Source of the DNA: Clostridium ragsdalei P11 | GTDB lineage: Bacteria; Bacillota; Clostridia; Clostridiales; Clostridiaceae | Assembly: GCF_001675165.1 (NCBI RefSeq) | Contig: NZ_LROS01000079.1 | Coordinates: forward strand, 62,001 to 126,000 | Length of the DNA stretch: 64,000 nucleotides | Reading direction: 5' to 3' | Part shown: in pieces, positions 17,224 through 26,970 of the stretch | Layout: the number at the start of each line of letters is the position of its first letter | Position numbering within the stretch: position 1 is the first letter of the stretch | Translations under genes and position numbers: made by a program | Notes under the pieces: generated by a model | The model's database searches: none | What the model saw: the letters and a program-made list of their open reading frames with translations, nothing else | Told to the model about the DNA's origin: nothing

Positions 17224-18171
17224 TTATATGATAAATTTAAAGCTCTTTAATACAAAAATCCAGAACGTTAGAGTAAAAGCTGATAATAAAGTAGTGGCTA
17301 CAACAACGCTTGAAGTCAAAACACCATCATTGTTCATATTCTTTGCCATTATATAACAGCTTACTGTAGTTGGAGAACCAAGCATGATAATTAGAGCAAC
17401 AAGTTCTTGATCTCTAAATCCAAAATATGCTGCTAATGGCAAAAATACAGCAGCTTGGGCTACCAATTTTATAAAGGAAGCTGCTAAAGTTGGTTTTATT
17501 TTTGCAATGGCTTTTGTTCCTTCAAAGCCAGCTCCAATAGTTACAAGTGCCAAAGGAGACGCCATAACTGCAAAATTTTTAAGTGTTTTATCTATTATTT
17601 TAGGAAAATGAATATTTAATAGTGACACTATCATTCCTAGCAAAATTCCTATGATAATGGGGTTTTTTATAATATTGATACATGCTTTTCTTATACTATC
17701 ATTTCCTCCTCTGCTATCTTCACTTTCAAAAGTAAGTACAATAACAGAATATATATTATAAAGTGGAACAGCTCCTATAATCATCATAGGAGCCATCCCC
17801 GCATTTCCATAAATATTTTGAACAAAAGCAATTCCTAGTATAGCTGCACTTCCTCGGAAAGATGCTTGTACAAAAGCCCCTGTCATAGAAGAATTCTTCA
17901 TAAATTTTTTAGTAAAAAACCAAATTGACCAGAAGCAAATGGACGTAACTACTGCACAAAACAATATGTACTTTCCATCAAAATTTTTAATTATATTAGT
18001 TGATCCAATATCAGTTAATAATAATATTGGTAAAGTAACTTTAAAGTTAAATTTATTAGCTACCTCTATGAAATTATCATTTAACATTCCTATTTGTTTT
18101 AACGCATATCCTACTACAATAACTAAAAACACAGGTACTGTCGCATTTAAACTGTATATTAAACTCTCCAT
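17224..18171 (-). CDS. AEC-family (auxin efflux carrier-like) transporter
   Basis: 315 aa, about ten membrane helices in two bundles, usual for this family. Typical features are the start NATVPVFLVIVVGYALKQIG and LGSPTTVSCYIMAKNMNND near the end. Bacterial members move malate, malonate or other small carboxylates; substrate here unknown. Convergent with the XRE operon. Confidence 0.88.
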   Translation of the reverse strand: MESLIYSLNATVPVFLVIVVGYALKQIGMLNDNFIEVANKFNFKVTLPILLLTDIGSTNIIKNFDGKYILFCAVVTSICFWSIWFFTKKFMKNSSMTGAFVQASFRGSAAILGIAFVQNIYGNAGMAPMMIIGAVPLYNIYSVIVLTFESEDSRGGNDSIRKACINIIKNPIIIGILLGMIVSLLNIHFPKIIDKTLKNFAVMASPLALVTIGAGFEGTKAIAKIKPTLAASFIKLVAQAAVFLPLAAYFGFRDQELVALIIMLGSPTTVSCYIMAKNMNNDGVLTSSVVVATTLLSAFTLTFWIFVLKSFKFII

Positions 18172-18267
18172 TTTGTAATTTTCACCTTTCTAAAGCATAT
18201 AGCTAAATTTAAGTACACATATTACATTATAATAGAACCTGTCTAATATACAAATTTTATTACGAAA

Positions 18268-18316
18268 AATGAGATATCTCAAAATAGAAAATACTTTCTA
18301 AGTGAAATATCTCATT
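18268..18316 (-). terminator. Hairpin terminator after the flavin reductase pair
   Basis: AATGAGATAT (18268-18277) pairs with ATATCTCATT (18307-18316). On the minus strand the stem is followed by TTTTTCG, just past the stop of the gene ending at 18322. Confidence 0.65.
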
Positions 18317-18321
18317 CATTT

Positions 18322-18993
18322 TTAATATACCTTTTTTAAAAGATCCTCTTTTGTCATATTATTTTCTTTCACCATTTTTACCCATCCGTTATTTCCGTTA
18401 AGTATGAATTGTGATCTAGGCACCTTAGGGCTTACGAATACTCCTTTTTCATCATCCTCTCTGCCACTTTCTATACTATCTTTAAGTTTGCAAAGTGCTA
18501 GATAGGTGTCTCTTTTTACTTCACTCTCAATTGGTATTATATCTTTTGTACCCTTAATGAATTCGCCTCCGCCTATGCCTATTACAAATTTGAATTCAAA
18601 TCCTGTCTTTTTCGAAAAGTTATAAATTATATTTACAGCATTTCTGTTTTGAACACCTTCTACAAATCCACAATTGATAATACCGTATAAATCTGGAAGT
18701 TTATTTTTATCAATCTCATTTTCTTTTATATAACTTTCAAGTTTCCATAAAAAATCAAGAAAATTAGATGGTATGCTATCAACATAAAGTGGGAAAACAA
18801 ATATTACGCTATCTGAGTTTACAATTTTCTCAAAACTTTGAGCTATCTTACCTGATTTTAAATCTTTAATTGCATAAACACATTGAGTTTCTATATCATT
18901 ATCTTTAATTAATTTCTGTATTTCTCCTATGAAATAAGCTGAAGTGCTTCCACTTTCTCTAGGACTTCCATTTACAAAACATACCTTTTTCAC
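18322..18993 (-). CDS. NADPH-dependent FMN reductase-like flavoprotein
   Basis: 223 aa, GTG start, one base after the preceding stop, with GAGAGG inside the upstream gene. The N-terminus VCFVNGSPRESGSTSAYF is the flavin phosphate loop; FVFPLYVDSIPSNFLDFL is the second flavin loop. The C-terminus (PRSQFILNGNNGW) is characteristic of a clostridial NAD(P)H-dependent oxidoreductase group. It probably works with the flavoprotein encoded just upstream. Confidence 0.82.
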   Translation of the reverse strand: MKKVCFVNGSPRESGSTSAYFIGEIQKLIKDNDIETQCVYAIKDLKSGKIAQSFEKIVNSDSVIFVFPLYVDSIPSNFLDFLWKLESYIKENEIDKNKLPDLYGIINCGFVEGVQNRNAVNIIYNFSKKTGFEFKFVIGIGGGEFIKGTKDIIPIESEVKRDTYLALCKLKDSIESGREDDEKGVFVSPKVPRSQFILNGNNGWVKMVKENNMTKEDLLKKVY

Positions 18994-18994
18994 T

Positions 18995-19567
18995 TTACCT
19001 AACCTCTCTTCCTTTTAAATAGCTTTCAAAATCACTTATATATTCATCTATATCAACATCGTTTTTGCACACATAAGCTTTTGCTCCACTTTTTTGAAGA
19101 TTTATTCCATTAGCTGTAACAAGAGAACTAAAAGTTTCTTCTTCTTCACTAGAAACATCTTCACCATATCCTAAAGTAACTAGTTCTGGATACTTGTCAT
19201 AACGTGGTGAATGATGCATTTCTCCATTTACTTCTTCAAAAAACGGAAGTATATTAGGTATTTGCCTATCCAGTGCTCTTTTTATAACAGGACTGTAACA
19301 TCCATATTTTATTGGACCTACATATAATACGATGTCACTTTTTATAAAATCCTCACATATATTTCTTCCCAGGTCATCAAATACACAAATGCCCGGCGTT
19401 TTAATCCAACAATTAAAGCAACCAATACAATAGTGCAAATCGTCTAAATTTAAATTGTAATCTTTAAATTCAAATTTTTCACTCTTAAGCATTTTCACAG
19501 TTTTCTCTCTTATTTTCTTTCCAAACTTGTCCTCATTTTGACTGTCATTTATAACTAATATTTTCAT
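18995..19567 (-). CDS. Flavodoxin-fold NAD(P)H-dependent oxidoreductase
   Basis: 190 aa. Starts MKILVINDSQNEDKFGKK, followed by a CIGCFNCWIKTPGICVF Cys motif, as in NADPH-dependent FMN reductases of the iron-sulfur flavoprotein type, then YVGPIKYGCYSPVIKRALDR. The AAGGAGG site lies 13 nt before the ATG. It forms a two-gene operon with 18322-18993. Whether the three Cys hold a cluster or act in redox is not evident. Confidence 0.82.
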   Translation of the reverse strand: MKILVINDSQNEDKFGKKIREKTVKMLKSEKFEFKDYNLNLDDLHYCIGCFNCWIKTPGICVFDDLGRNICEDFIKSDIVLYVGPIKYGCYSPVIKRALDRQIPNILPFFEEVNGEMHHSPRYDKYPELVTLGYGEDVSSEEEETFSSLVTANGINLQKSGAKAYVCKNDVDIDEYISDFESYLKGREVR

Positions 19568-19673
19568 GGGTTCAAATTACCTCCTTAATATGTTACCAGT
19601 GTCAACTTATGAATATATATTACATCACTAAGTTTACATTGTCAACATAATTTTAGGAAAGTGAAAGTCTAGT

Positions 19674-19701
19674 TCTCAACTCTCAACTCTCAACTCTCGA
19701 T
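19674..19701. repeat. Short tandem repeat of TCTCAAC
   Basis: Three exact 7-bp TCTCAAC units plus one changed unit (TCTCGAT), just beyond the stop of the EAL/HDOD gene. On the other strand this is a GTTGAGA run, the same style of word repetition as in the stems of element C. Confidence 0.7.
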
Positions 19702-19705
19702 TATG

Positions 19706-20908
19706 TCATATTATGTTAGCCCAATTCAATGCAAAAATGTATTCCTTTACAACTGTGCTTATATCTATATTTAACTTTTTTGAAAATTCTATAGATTTAT
19801 CCCATCTAGCCCTTTCATAGGAAATTATTAAATCAAGAACTTCCCTATATTTATTACCTTTTCCAATTAGGGCTTCCCTTACATCCTTCTCTAAAAATAG
19901 TTCATCTAACAGACTTTCCATATTCCTTTCAAGTATTACATCAAGCATAGAAAGCATACCTACTATAAAAAAGTTATACTGCTTTTCCAAATTATCAGGG
20001 TATAACCTTGATCCAATTCTTTCACAAAATTTAGCCCTTACAAGAGATGCCCTTACAATTTCACTTGATTTATAAGATCCCATACTTCCTAAAACTATAA
20101 CATAAAGCCATTTGCGAGATTCTATTTCTCCAAGATAGGTTATTGCTTGATGTGGTGAAACAATTTTACTTTTAAGCCCATACATAGATGAATTTATGAG
20201 CTTTAAAAATTTATATATTATAGATAAATCTTTTATTATAAGTGATTTCAATTTTATAATATCTACATTTTTTTTGCTTAATTCAAAAAGTATTTCTACG
20301 TATATTAACTTTTCCTTTGGAATATCTTTAGCTGATACTATAGTTGGCTTACTAAAAAAATATCCCTGAAAAAGGTCATATCCTAAATTTTTTGCTTTAT
20401 TATAGTCTTCTTGTGTTTCAACTTTTTCCGCTAAAAATTTAATATTATTGTTTTTAGTATTATTTAATATGAACTTCTTTTCATATCTTGCCATCTTAAA
20501 ATCCACTTTAACTATATCTGTCAAATCCAATAATTCTATGTACTTTTTATCAAATATAAAATCATCAAGTGCAAGTGTATAGCCACACTCTTTCAAATAT
20601 CTGCATGCATGCACTACTCTTGGAGTTGGCTCAACAGTTTCAAGTATTTCAATTACTACATTCTTAGGTAACATTGGAATAATATCATCCGTTATGAGAT
20701 TTTTAGGGAAATTGATAAACGCCTTTTTACCCCATGTAATTTTATCTACTCCAACGAGAGAAAAAACGTTTGCTATGACATTACAAGTGGCTTTATCTTC
20801 ATCATTACCATTATAGTAATTTTCAAAACTATCCCTATAAAGTAATTCATAAGCTACAACTCTTTCTTTTTTATTAAATATTGGTTGCCTAGCTATAAAT
20901 GCATCCAA
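19706..20908 (-). CDS. EAL-HDOD signalling protein (YuxH-like)
   Basis: 400 aa. The N-terminal half is an EAL-like domain starting MDAFIARQPIFNKKERVVAYELLYR, the YuxH type in which the EAL motif is changed to YELLYR, so cyclic-di-GMP hydrolysis is doubtful. The C-terminal half is an HDOD domain (LLKLINSSMYGLK, SPHQAITYLGE, WLYVIVLGSMG). Such proteins are thought to bind signals or partners in motility and stress pathways. Single gene. Confidence 0.9.
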   Translation of the reverse strand: MDAFIARQPIFNKKERVVAYELLYRDSFENYYNGNDEDKATCNVIANVFSLVGVDKITWGKKAFINFPKNLITDDIIPMLPKNVVIEILETVEPTPRVVHACRYLKECGYTLALDDFIFDKKYIELLDLTDIVKVDFKMARYEKKFILNNTKNNNIKFLAEKVETQEDYNKAKNLGYDLFQGYFFSKPTIVSAKDIPKEKLIYVEILFELSKKNVDIIKLKSLIIKDLSIIYKFLKLINSSMYGLKSKIVSPHQAITYLGEIESRKWLYVIVLGSMGSYKSSEIVRASLVRAKFCERIGSRLYPDNLEKQYNFFIVGMLSMLDVILERNMESLLDELFLEKDVREALIGKGNKYREVLDLIISYERARWDKSIEFSKKLNIDISTVVKEYIFALNWANII

Positions 20909-21107
20909 ATTATCACTTCCTTAAAACATACTTAATATATATATATTAGCGTTTATTGGAATTATTTTAGAAGTTATCCTATTATAAACTTATCGTACAA
21001 ATTTGGGTACTTCTTTATTCTTTATTTTTTAATTAAAAAACTAGAAGAACACTTTTACCCCTTAATAAATAAATTATACTATAAAAACTATTATTGAGAG
21101 GGTACAA

Positions 21108-21788
21108 ATGCCACATAATCATAATATTTCAAAAAATATCTGTCCATTTGCTAAATACTTTTTTAGAAATGAGTCAAGTAGTGGAGTTATCTTAAATACA
21201 GCAAAGATATCACCTGAAAAATTTAGTATAAGCTATCCATTTATACCAAATCCAAATAAGGATCAAATAATGAATAAGATAAATACTTCTATTATAAATG
21301 AAGTAAGTAAACTTTTTACATCTCAAGTCCTATTTCCAGAAGAAATAGATTTTAATGAAATTTTAGGTACTTATGACGTAATGTTAAATAAAAACGGTCT
21401 TTTAAGTATACTGTTTAATATGTATACTTATGTAAACAAAGCTGCCCATGGATTTACAGCTTATTCTTCCATAACACTAAATGTTAATACAGGACAAATT
21501 TACAACTTCAGCGATTTATTTAACCCTAAAATCTATTACGTAGGTTTTTTAAATGAACTTGCTAATCAATATATTAAGGACAATAACATTACACTGATAA
21601 ATGAGTACAAAGGTATAACTCCAGATCAAAAGTATTACCTTACTCCTAATTCACTAGTACTTTATTATCAAGTTTATGAATACACACCTTACTACTATGG
21701 AATTTTTGAAATTGAATTGCCTTATAGTAAAATAAAAAATCTTTTGAGTCCAACAAGTCCAATAACTATGCTTAGGCATTTGAAATAA
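21108..21788 (+). CDS. DUF3298-containing protein (RsiV-like domain)
   Basis: 226 aa. Lines such as AHGFTAYSSITLNVNTGQIYNFSDLF, GITPDQKYYLTPNSLVLYYQ and YGIFEIELPYSKIK are typical of DUF3298, the domain found in the anti-sigma factor RsiV and in many clostridial single-domain proteins. No signal peptide or membrane helix is visible, so it would be cytoplasmic. GAGAGGG precedes the ATG. The last codons (HLK-stop) fall in the left arm of element B copy 1. Confidence 0.8.
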   Translation: MPHNHNISKNICPFAKYFFRNESSSGVILNTAKISPEKFSISYPFIPNPNKDQIMNKINTSIINEVSKLFTSQVLFPEEIDFNEILGTYDVMLNKNGLLSILFNMYTYVNKAAHGFTAYSSITLNVNTGQIYNFSDLFNPKIYYVGFLNELANQYIKDNNITLINEYKGITPDQKYYLTPNSLVLYYQVYEYTPYYYGIFEIELPYSKIKNLLSPTSPITMLRHLK

Positions 21789-21933
21789 AATAACAAGTCA
21801 AAGATGCGACGGATATTTTTTATCAGACAAGGAGGCAGGTTCCGCAGATAGTGAATCCTATCTAAGGGTTCTGCCAACGCAGTATGATAAAAAATAGGCT
21901 AGCATACTGACTTGCTATTTCTTTGAAAATGCC
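21775..21933 (+). repeat. Element B, copy 1
   Basis: Outer arms GGCATTTGAAAT... and ...TTTGAAAATGCC pair, then AACAAGTCA with TGACTTGCT. Inside are ATTTTTTATC/GATAAAAAAT, AGATAG/CTATCT, and CAGTATG/CATACTG. The last stem crosses the first, as in an H-type pseudoknot. It begins in the last four codons of the DUF3298 gene. Confidence 0.8.
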
Positions 21934-21936
21934 TTA

Positions 21937-21964
21937 AAAAACCAGGGCCATGCACCCTGGTTAA
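21937..21964 (-). terminator. Rho-independent terminator of pepT
   Basis: On the minus strand TTAACCAGGG / CCCTGG with a 7-nt loop runs into TTTTTTAAGG, about 100 bp after the pepT stop. Confidence 0.85.
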
Positions 21965-22061
21965 CTATTTACCCCTATGAAATTTTGAAAATTAAGATAT
22001 TATTGTAATTCTTTTTTACTTTTCTTTTCATATGATCCATTCATCTTTATTAATTTATTTA

Positions 22062-23288
22062 TTACATTTTCCCGTATAACTGAACTATTTTAAGTATTAC
22101 TTCTACAGCTTTTTCCATAGAATACACGGGTATGTACTCAAATTTACCGTGAAAATTATGTCCTCCAGTAAATATATTTGGCGTAGGAAGTCCCTTAAAA
22201 GATAAGCTAGCTCCATCTGTACCACCTCTTATAGGTTGAACTTTTGGAACCACATCCACCAATTTCATCGCTTCAAAAGCAATATCAACTATATGTTTTA
22301 CAGGCTCAATTTTTTCCTTCATATTTTTATATTGGTCTTTTATTTCAATTTTAACTATACTTTTGCCATATTTCTTGTTTAAGCTTTCTACAGCACCAGT
22401 TATAAATTTTTTTCTTTTTTCAAAATTTTTCTCATCAAAGTCTCTTATTATATATTCAAGCTTTGTTTGCTCTACTCCACCGTTAAGTGCAACTATATGA
22501 TAAAAGCCTTCATAACCTTCTGTAGTTGATGGAGTTTCATTCTGTGGAAGCATACTCATAAATTCTCCAGCAATAAGCATTGAATTTATCATTATCCCTT
22601 TTGCACTTCCCGGATGAACATTTCTTCCATTAATAATTACTTCTGCACTTGCAGCATTAAAATTTTCGTATTCCAATTCTCCAAGAGATCCTCCATCTAC
22701 AGTATAAGCTGCATTTGCATTGAATTTTTCAACATCAAAATGATCTGGTCCTCTTCCAATTTCTTCATCTGGTGTAAATGCAACTTTAACGCTTCCATGC
22801 TTAATTTCTGGATTTTCTATTAAAGTTTCTAAAGCAGTAATAATCTCAGCAATTCCTGCTTTGTCATCAGCACCTAAAAGAGTAGTTCCATCTGTAGTAA
22901 TAAGTGTTTTGCCAACATAGTCTTTTAATTCTGGAAAATCCTCTGGAGAAAGGACAATATTTTTTTTCTCATTTAAAACTATATCCTTACCATCGTAGTT
23001 TTCGATAAATTTAGGATTTACATTCATTCCTGAAACTTCTGGGCTTGTATCCATATGTGCAATAAATCCTATAGTAGGAACTTCTTTATTAAGATTAGAC
23101 GGTAACGATGCCATTACATATCCATTTTCATCTATTGAAACCTCTCTCATTCCTATTTTTTTTAACTCTTTTTCCAATTCTTTTGCTAGCACCATCTGTC
23201 CTGAAGTAGTAGGAACCGTATTCATTTCTTCGTCTGATCTAGTATCAAATTTTATATATTTAGTAAATTTTTCTACAACCTTAGACAT
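22062..23288 (-). CDS. pepT: Peptidase T (tripeptidase)
   Basis: 408 aa from the ATG at 23288, 6 nt after AGGAGG; a longer frame lacks a ribosome site. M20B metallopeptidase: IAHMDTSPE with zinc-binding His and Asp, [16 protein letters not shown] (bridging Asp), [10 protein letters not shown] (catalytic Glu pair), [17 protein letters not shown] and [10 protein letters not shown] with the late His. It removes N-terminal residues from tripeptides in the cytoplasm. It follows a hydroxyacid dehydrogenase gene with a short gap on the same strand. Confidence 0.95.
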   Translation of the reverse strand: MSKVVEKFTKYIKFDTRSDEEMNTVPTTSGQMVLAKELEKELKKIGMREVSIDENGYVMASLPSNLNKEVPTIGFIAHMDTSPEVSGMNVNPKFIENYDGKDIVLNEKKNIVLSPEDFPELKDYVGKTLITTDGTTLLGADDKAGIAEIITALETLIENPEIKHGSVKVAFTPDEEIGRGPDHFDVEKFNANAAYTVDGGSLGELEYENFNAASAEVIINGRNVHPGSAKGIMINSMLIAGEFMSMLPQNETPSTTEGYEGFYHIVALNGGVEQTKLEYIIRDFDEKNFEKRKKFITGAVESLNKKYGKSIVKIEIKDQYKNMKEKIEPVKHIVDIAFEAMKLVDVVPKVQPIRGGTDGASLSFKGLPTPNIFTGGHNFHGKFEYIPVYSMEKAVEVILKIVQLYGKM

Positions 23289-23330
23289 GTTCATCCTCCT
23301 TAAAATAATATTATTGTAAATGCAATCCAC

Positions 23331-24305
23331 CTAAAGTATGATTACATTAATAGGATTTCCTTCTAAAAACTTTTTTAAGTTTTCCACAGCAATATTTAGA
23401 AGTCTCTCTCTTGTTTCCTTTGCTGCCCAGGAAATATGTGGAGTAATTATGCAATTTTCTGCTTTTAAAAGAGGACTTTCTTTTTCTATAGGCTCTCTAG
23501 AAGTTACATCCAGTGCAGCACCATATACTTTTCCATTATTTAATGCATGAGCTAAATCTTCTTCTACAATTAAAGAACCTCTAGCATTATTTACTATTAT
23601 CACTCCATCTTTCATACGTTCTATAGATTTACTATTAATTATACCCTTAGTTTCTTCAGTTAATGGACAGTGGAGGAAAATCACATCTGATTTTTCAAAT
23701 ACATCATTTAGCTCTGCATATTTTACATTTTCACTCTCAAGTACCTTATTTTTATGTCTATTATATGCAAGCACTTTCATTCCCATAGCCTGAACTATCT
23801 TACTAGTTGCTTGCCCTATTTTTCCATATCCTATTATCCCTGCTGTTTTACTGCCTAATTCCATAAGTGACTTTTTCCAGAAACACCATTCTCCAATTTC
23901 ATTCCACTGTCTCTCCTTTACAGCCTTATTGTGAATCGATACATGATTTGTGAGTTCAAGCAAAAGTGATACTGCCATTTGTGCTACAGCATCTGTGCTG
24001 TAATTTGGAATATTTGTCACTACAACACCAAATTTTTTTGAGGCCTTTATATCTACAATGTTATATCCTGTTGCAAGTACTCCAAGATATTTTAATTTAG
24101 GACAATTTTTAAATACATTTTCAGATATTGGAGTTTTATTTGTAAATACTATTTCTGCATCCTTAATCCTCTCAATTATAAGATCATCATTGCTATTATC
24201 AAATACAGTTTTGTCATAGACAGTTAAATCTCCAAGCTCCTCTAAAGATGACCAGCTTAAATCACCTGGGTTTAGTACATATCCATCTAATATTACAATT
24301 TTCAA
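23331..24305 (-). CDS. D-isomer-specific 2-hydroxyacid dehydrogenase (glycerate dehydrogenase-like)
   Basis: 324 aa. I choose the TTG at 24305 because GAGGAA lies 8 nt before it; the GTG at 24314 would touch that site. NAD-binding Rossmann motif GYGKIGQ, RGSLIVEEDLAHAL with the substrate Arg upstream region, the Glu in LDVTSREP, and HISWAAKETRE with the catalytic His. The family reduces hydroxypyruvate, glyoxylate or other 2-oxo acids using NADH. It is 42 bp upstream of pepT, likely co-transcribed. Confidence 0.9.
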   Translation of the reverse strand: MKIVILDGYVLNPGDLSWSSLEELGDLTVYDKTVFDNSNDDLIIERIKDAEIVFTNKTPISENVFKNCPKLKYLGVLATGYNIVDIKASKKFGVVVTNIPNYSTDAVAQMAVSLLLELTNHVSIHNKAVKERQWNEIGEWCFWKKSLMELGSKTAGIIGYGKIGQATSKIVQAMGMKVLAYNRHKNKVLESENVKYAELNDVFEKSDVIFLHCPLTEETKGIINSKSIERMKDGVIIVNNARGSLIVEEDLAHALNNGKVYGAALDVTSREPIEKESPLLKAENCIITPHISWAAKETRERLLNIAVENLKKFLEGNPINVIIL

Positions 24306-24420
24306 ATATACCACTTCCTCTATGTAAATTATACTTTTTAGTATAATACTTCTTCAAATTAGAATCACCATAATAATTTAATTTTATTTTGAAATACTAT
24401 ATTTGAAGGGAGTGATTTTA

Positions 24421-24888
24421 ATGCCACTTACAACTGTAAAAGCTGTAGTTGAAAAAAAAGATGGAATAGCAGTAGAAGCACATTCTGGTGGATTTAAAGT
24501 ATTGCTAGATAAGACTAAACAATCAGGTGGCACCAATAAAGGTATGAACCCTGCCCAACTTTTACTATGCACTTTGGGAGGATGTCAGGCAATGTCTATA
24601 GCATCCTACGCGGATAAATATGGAGTAAATATAAAATACTTATCAATAGAACTTGAAGGTGATATGGATTTAAATACCTCTCCAGGTCCTTCTACCTCAA
24701 GATCTGGATATCAGGATATAAGATTTAACGTTAATATAAGAACTGATTCCCCAGAAAATAAAGTAAGAGAACTTGTTGAATTTGTTGAAAAAACATGCCC
24801 TATGGGAGACAGTATAAGAAATAGCGTACCAATAGAACCAGCTAAAATTTCAATAGAAAAACAAATGCACTATATGGGCAGTTTATAG
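24421..24888 (+). CDS. OsmC/Ohr-family protein
   Basis: 155 aa from the ATG at 24421, preceded by GAAGGGAG. The two redox Cys of the family are in LLCTLGGCQAMS and KTCPMGDSI. OsmC-type proteins reduce organic hydroperoxides using a pair of Cys; the YhfA-like branch is less well defined. Here an additional Cys sits three residues before the first peroxidatic one. Start of a single-gene unit, divergent from the dehydrogenase. Confidence 0.88.
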   Translation: MPLTTVKAVVEKKDGIAVEAHSGGFKVLLDKTKQSGGTNKGMNPAQLLLCTLGGCQAMSIASYADKYGVNIKYLSIELEGDMDLNTSPGPSTSRSGYQDIRFNVNIRTDSPENKVRELVEFVEKTCPMGDSIRNSVPIEPAKISIEKQMHYMGSL

Positions 24889-24901
24889 TTTATAAGCTTA
24901 A

Positions 24902-25178
24902 CAACTCAACTTTGGCAGTTTAAAAATATTGCGAAGCAAAGCTTCGCAAGTTAAGAATTAATAATGAAAAATTAATAGTAAAGGATGATTTTTAGCTATC
25001 GCAAAAAATCTTTAAATTTATATAAGCCAGTGCTTAATAATGTTTTGCTTTAGCAAAGCAAGCCTTCAAAAATTTAATTAAAGATTTTTTGTAGTGTAAC
25101 GAAAAAAATCCACATTAACTATTAATTCTTCATTATTAACTATTAATTAAAAATATTGCTTCGCAATATTTTTATATT
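24902..25178. repeat. Element C, copy 2
   Basis: The 400-base gap between osmC and the LysR gene is mostly this element. Left end AACTCAACTTTGGCAG, then GCGAAGCAA; right end TTGCTTCGCAA. The stems here are built from GAATTAATAGTTAA words (24950-24983 and 25103-25152), unlike the GAGGACA words of copies 1 and 3. A TGTTTTGCTTTAGCAAAGCA hairpin marks the centre, and AAGATTTTTTGTAGTGTAACG lines recur. No frame. Confidence 0.75.
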
Positions 25179-25297
25179 CTTCCTATTATTGATACATCAT
25201 TAGTATCGGAAATGCTGTTTATATATTTTTATGTTAATATAAATATATAAAAGGATACTACTATACAAATATCTATATAAAAATAGGAGTAATTAGC

Positions 25298-26170
25298 ATG
25301 ACGATACGCCATTTAAAAATATTTATAACTGTATGTGAGGAAGGAAATATGACTTCTGCTGCAAATAAATTATTTATGACACAACCTTCCATAAGCCAAG
25401 CCATTAAAGAACTTGAAAATTATTATGAAGTTACCCTTTTTGAACGTTTATCTCGCAAATTATATATTACTTCATCCGGAAAAAAATTATATCAATATGC
25501 TAAGCATATCATCAAGCTTTTTGATGAAGCAGGCAATGACCTTAGGCAAAATTCTCTTCAAAAAAAACTTATAATAGGAGCGAACTATACAGTTGGTGTT
25601 GTTTTAATACATAAATATATAAAAAAGTTTAATAAGTTATATCCAAATTCAGAAATCATGGTAAATGTAAATAAGTCCTCTATTCTCACAGAAATGCTTA
25701 GAAAAAATGAACTAGATCTTGCCCTTATTGAAGAATTTAAAAATAAATCTGATTTTGTAGAAGACTTTTTTTATAATGATCGTATTGTGGTGGTTGCCCA
25801 TCCGAAGCATCACCTATTTTCAAAAAAAGAAGTAACTGCATATGATATAGTCAATGAACGACTCTTACTAAGAGAGAAGGGCTCCGGTGTCAGGAATCTA
25901 TTTGAATTAAGAATGAATGAAATTGGATTATTTTTTAATCCCTATTGGGAAAGTACAAGCACCACAGCCTTAATTAATGCATCCGAAAATAATATTGGAA
26001 TTGCTGTACTGCCTTTTCAACTAATCAAAGATCATATTACCTCAGGTTCTCTAAGAGAACTGAAAATAAAGGATATGGATTTTAATAGGAAACTAGCTAT
26101 TGTATATCACAAGAATAAATTATTGACAAGTGCTATGAAAGATTTTATAAAGATATGCCATGAACCATAA
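25298..26170 (+). CDS. LysR-family transcriptional regulator
   Basis: 290 aa. N-terminal winged helix: HLKIFITVCEEGNMTSAANKLFMTQPSISQAIKELE (residues about 5-40), then LFERLSRKLYITSSGKKL. C-terminal periplasmic-binding-like effector domain with NNIGIAVLPFQLIKDH. Such proteins switch nearby or distant genes on when bound to a small metabolite. No divergent partner lies beside it (element C2 and osmC are upstream), so its target is unclear. Confidence 0.93.
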   Translation: MTIRHLKIFITVCEEGNMTSAANKLFMTQPSISQAIKELENYYEVTLFERLSRKLYITSSGKKLYQYAKHIIKLFDEAGNDLRQNSLQKKLIIGANYTVGVVLIHKYIKKFNKLYPNSEIMVNVNKSSILTEMLRKNELDLALIEEFKNKSDFVEDFFYNDRIVVVAHPKHHLFSKKEVTAYDIVNERLLLREKGSGVRNLFELRMNEIGLFFNPYWESTSTTALINASENNIGIAVLPFQLIKDHITSGSLRELKIKDMDFNRKLAIVYHKNKLLTSAMKDFIKICHEP

Positions 26171-26178
26171 AATATCAT

Positions 26179-26232
26179 GTCCTTAAGAATTTCTAACACA
26201 CATTTGTATCTTTGAAATTCCTAAGGACTTTT
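26179..26232 (+). terminator. Terminator after the LysR gene
   Basis: GTCCTTAAGAATTTC (26179-26193) pairs with GAAATTCcTAAGGAC (26214-26228), then TTTTAC. Confidence 0.7.
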
Positions 26233-26280
26233 ACTTACTTTTGGAACAATCTTATGTAGCTTGCAAAAATTTTATATAAT

Positions 26281-26697
26281 TTATACAGCCATCATAACAG
26301 ACGTAGCTTTAATAACAGCTTTTGCTTTAACTCCAGGTGCAAGTCCAAGATCTTTCACTGCAGCCATTGAAATGGTAGAAGTAATTGTGTTTCCATCATC
26401 AGTCTTTAAAGTAACAGATGCGTTTACTACACCTTCCTTAATAGATTCAATTTTCCCTGCTATTTGATTTCTTGCACTGAGTTTCATATCTCCTATGCCA
26501 ATCATTACTTCTGTAGCCTTAATTACAGCAGTTGCTTCTTTTCCTGGAGCAAGTCCAAGATCCTTTACAGCTGACATTGAAATAGTAGAAGTAATAGCAG
26601 CACCTCCATCTGTTTTTAAAGTAACAATTGCATTTACTGCACCTTCCTTAACAGATTCAATTTTCCCTGTTATTTGATTTCTTGCACTAATAATCAT
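26281..26697 (-). CDS. Molybdenum/tungsten-binding protein with two Mop domains (molbindin)
   Basis: 138 aa made of two Mop (TOBE-like) repeats of about 68 residues: both start SARNQITGKIES / SARNQIAGKIES and carry the same VKDLGLAPG and VIKATEVM / VIKATSVM segments. Di-Mop proteins bind molybdate or tungstate and act as buffers for cofactor synthesis. The repeats are so alike that recent internal duplication is likely. GGGGG precedes the ATG. Clostridia with Mo/W enzymes such as formate dehydrogenase use these. Confidence 0.92.
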   Translation of the reverse strand: MIISARNQITGKIESVKEGAVNAIVTLKTDGGAAITSTISMSAVKDLGLAPGKEATAVIKATEVMIGIGDMKLSARNQIAGKIESIKEGVVNASVTLKTDDGNTITSTISMAAVKDLGLAPGVKAKAVIKATSVMMAV

Positions 26698-26919
26698 TTT
26701 TTACCCCCATCTTGCCGCCATAAGCGACATAAAATATTAATATTTACTATGTTTCCATAATATCACATAGCCTACCATAAGTATAATTGTATAATATTAT
26801 ATTTATCATAGCTAAATGCCTATATATAATTTAATATTTAATCTTTTCTTTAATTATCACTTAACGGATATAACTGACTATACAGCATTCTTTATCTCTT
26901 CACATTAATAGATAAAACT

Positions 26920-26960
26920 CTAAAAAAATAACTCCGGTTTAAACCTAAACCGGAGTTATT
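26920..26960 (-). terminator. Terminator of the DUF1540 gene
   Basis: A perfect 14-bp stem, AATAACTCCGGTTT against AAACCGGAGTTATT, followed on the minus strand by TTTTTTTAG. Confidence 0.9.
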
Positions 26961-26970
26961 TCTAAAATTC

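Noticed and set aside
17066-17356. 96-residue plus-strand frame
   Set aside because: Shadow of the XRE gene and of the convergent AEC transporter; no ribosome site.
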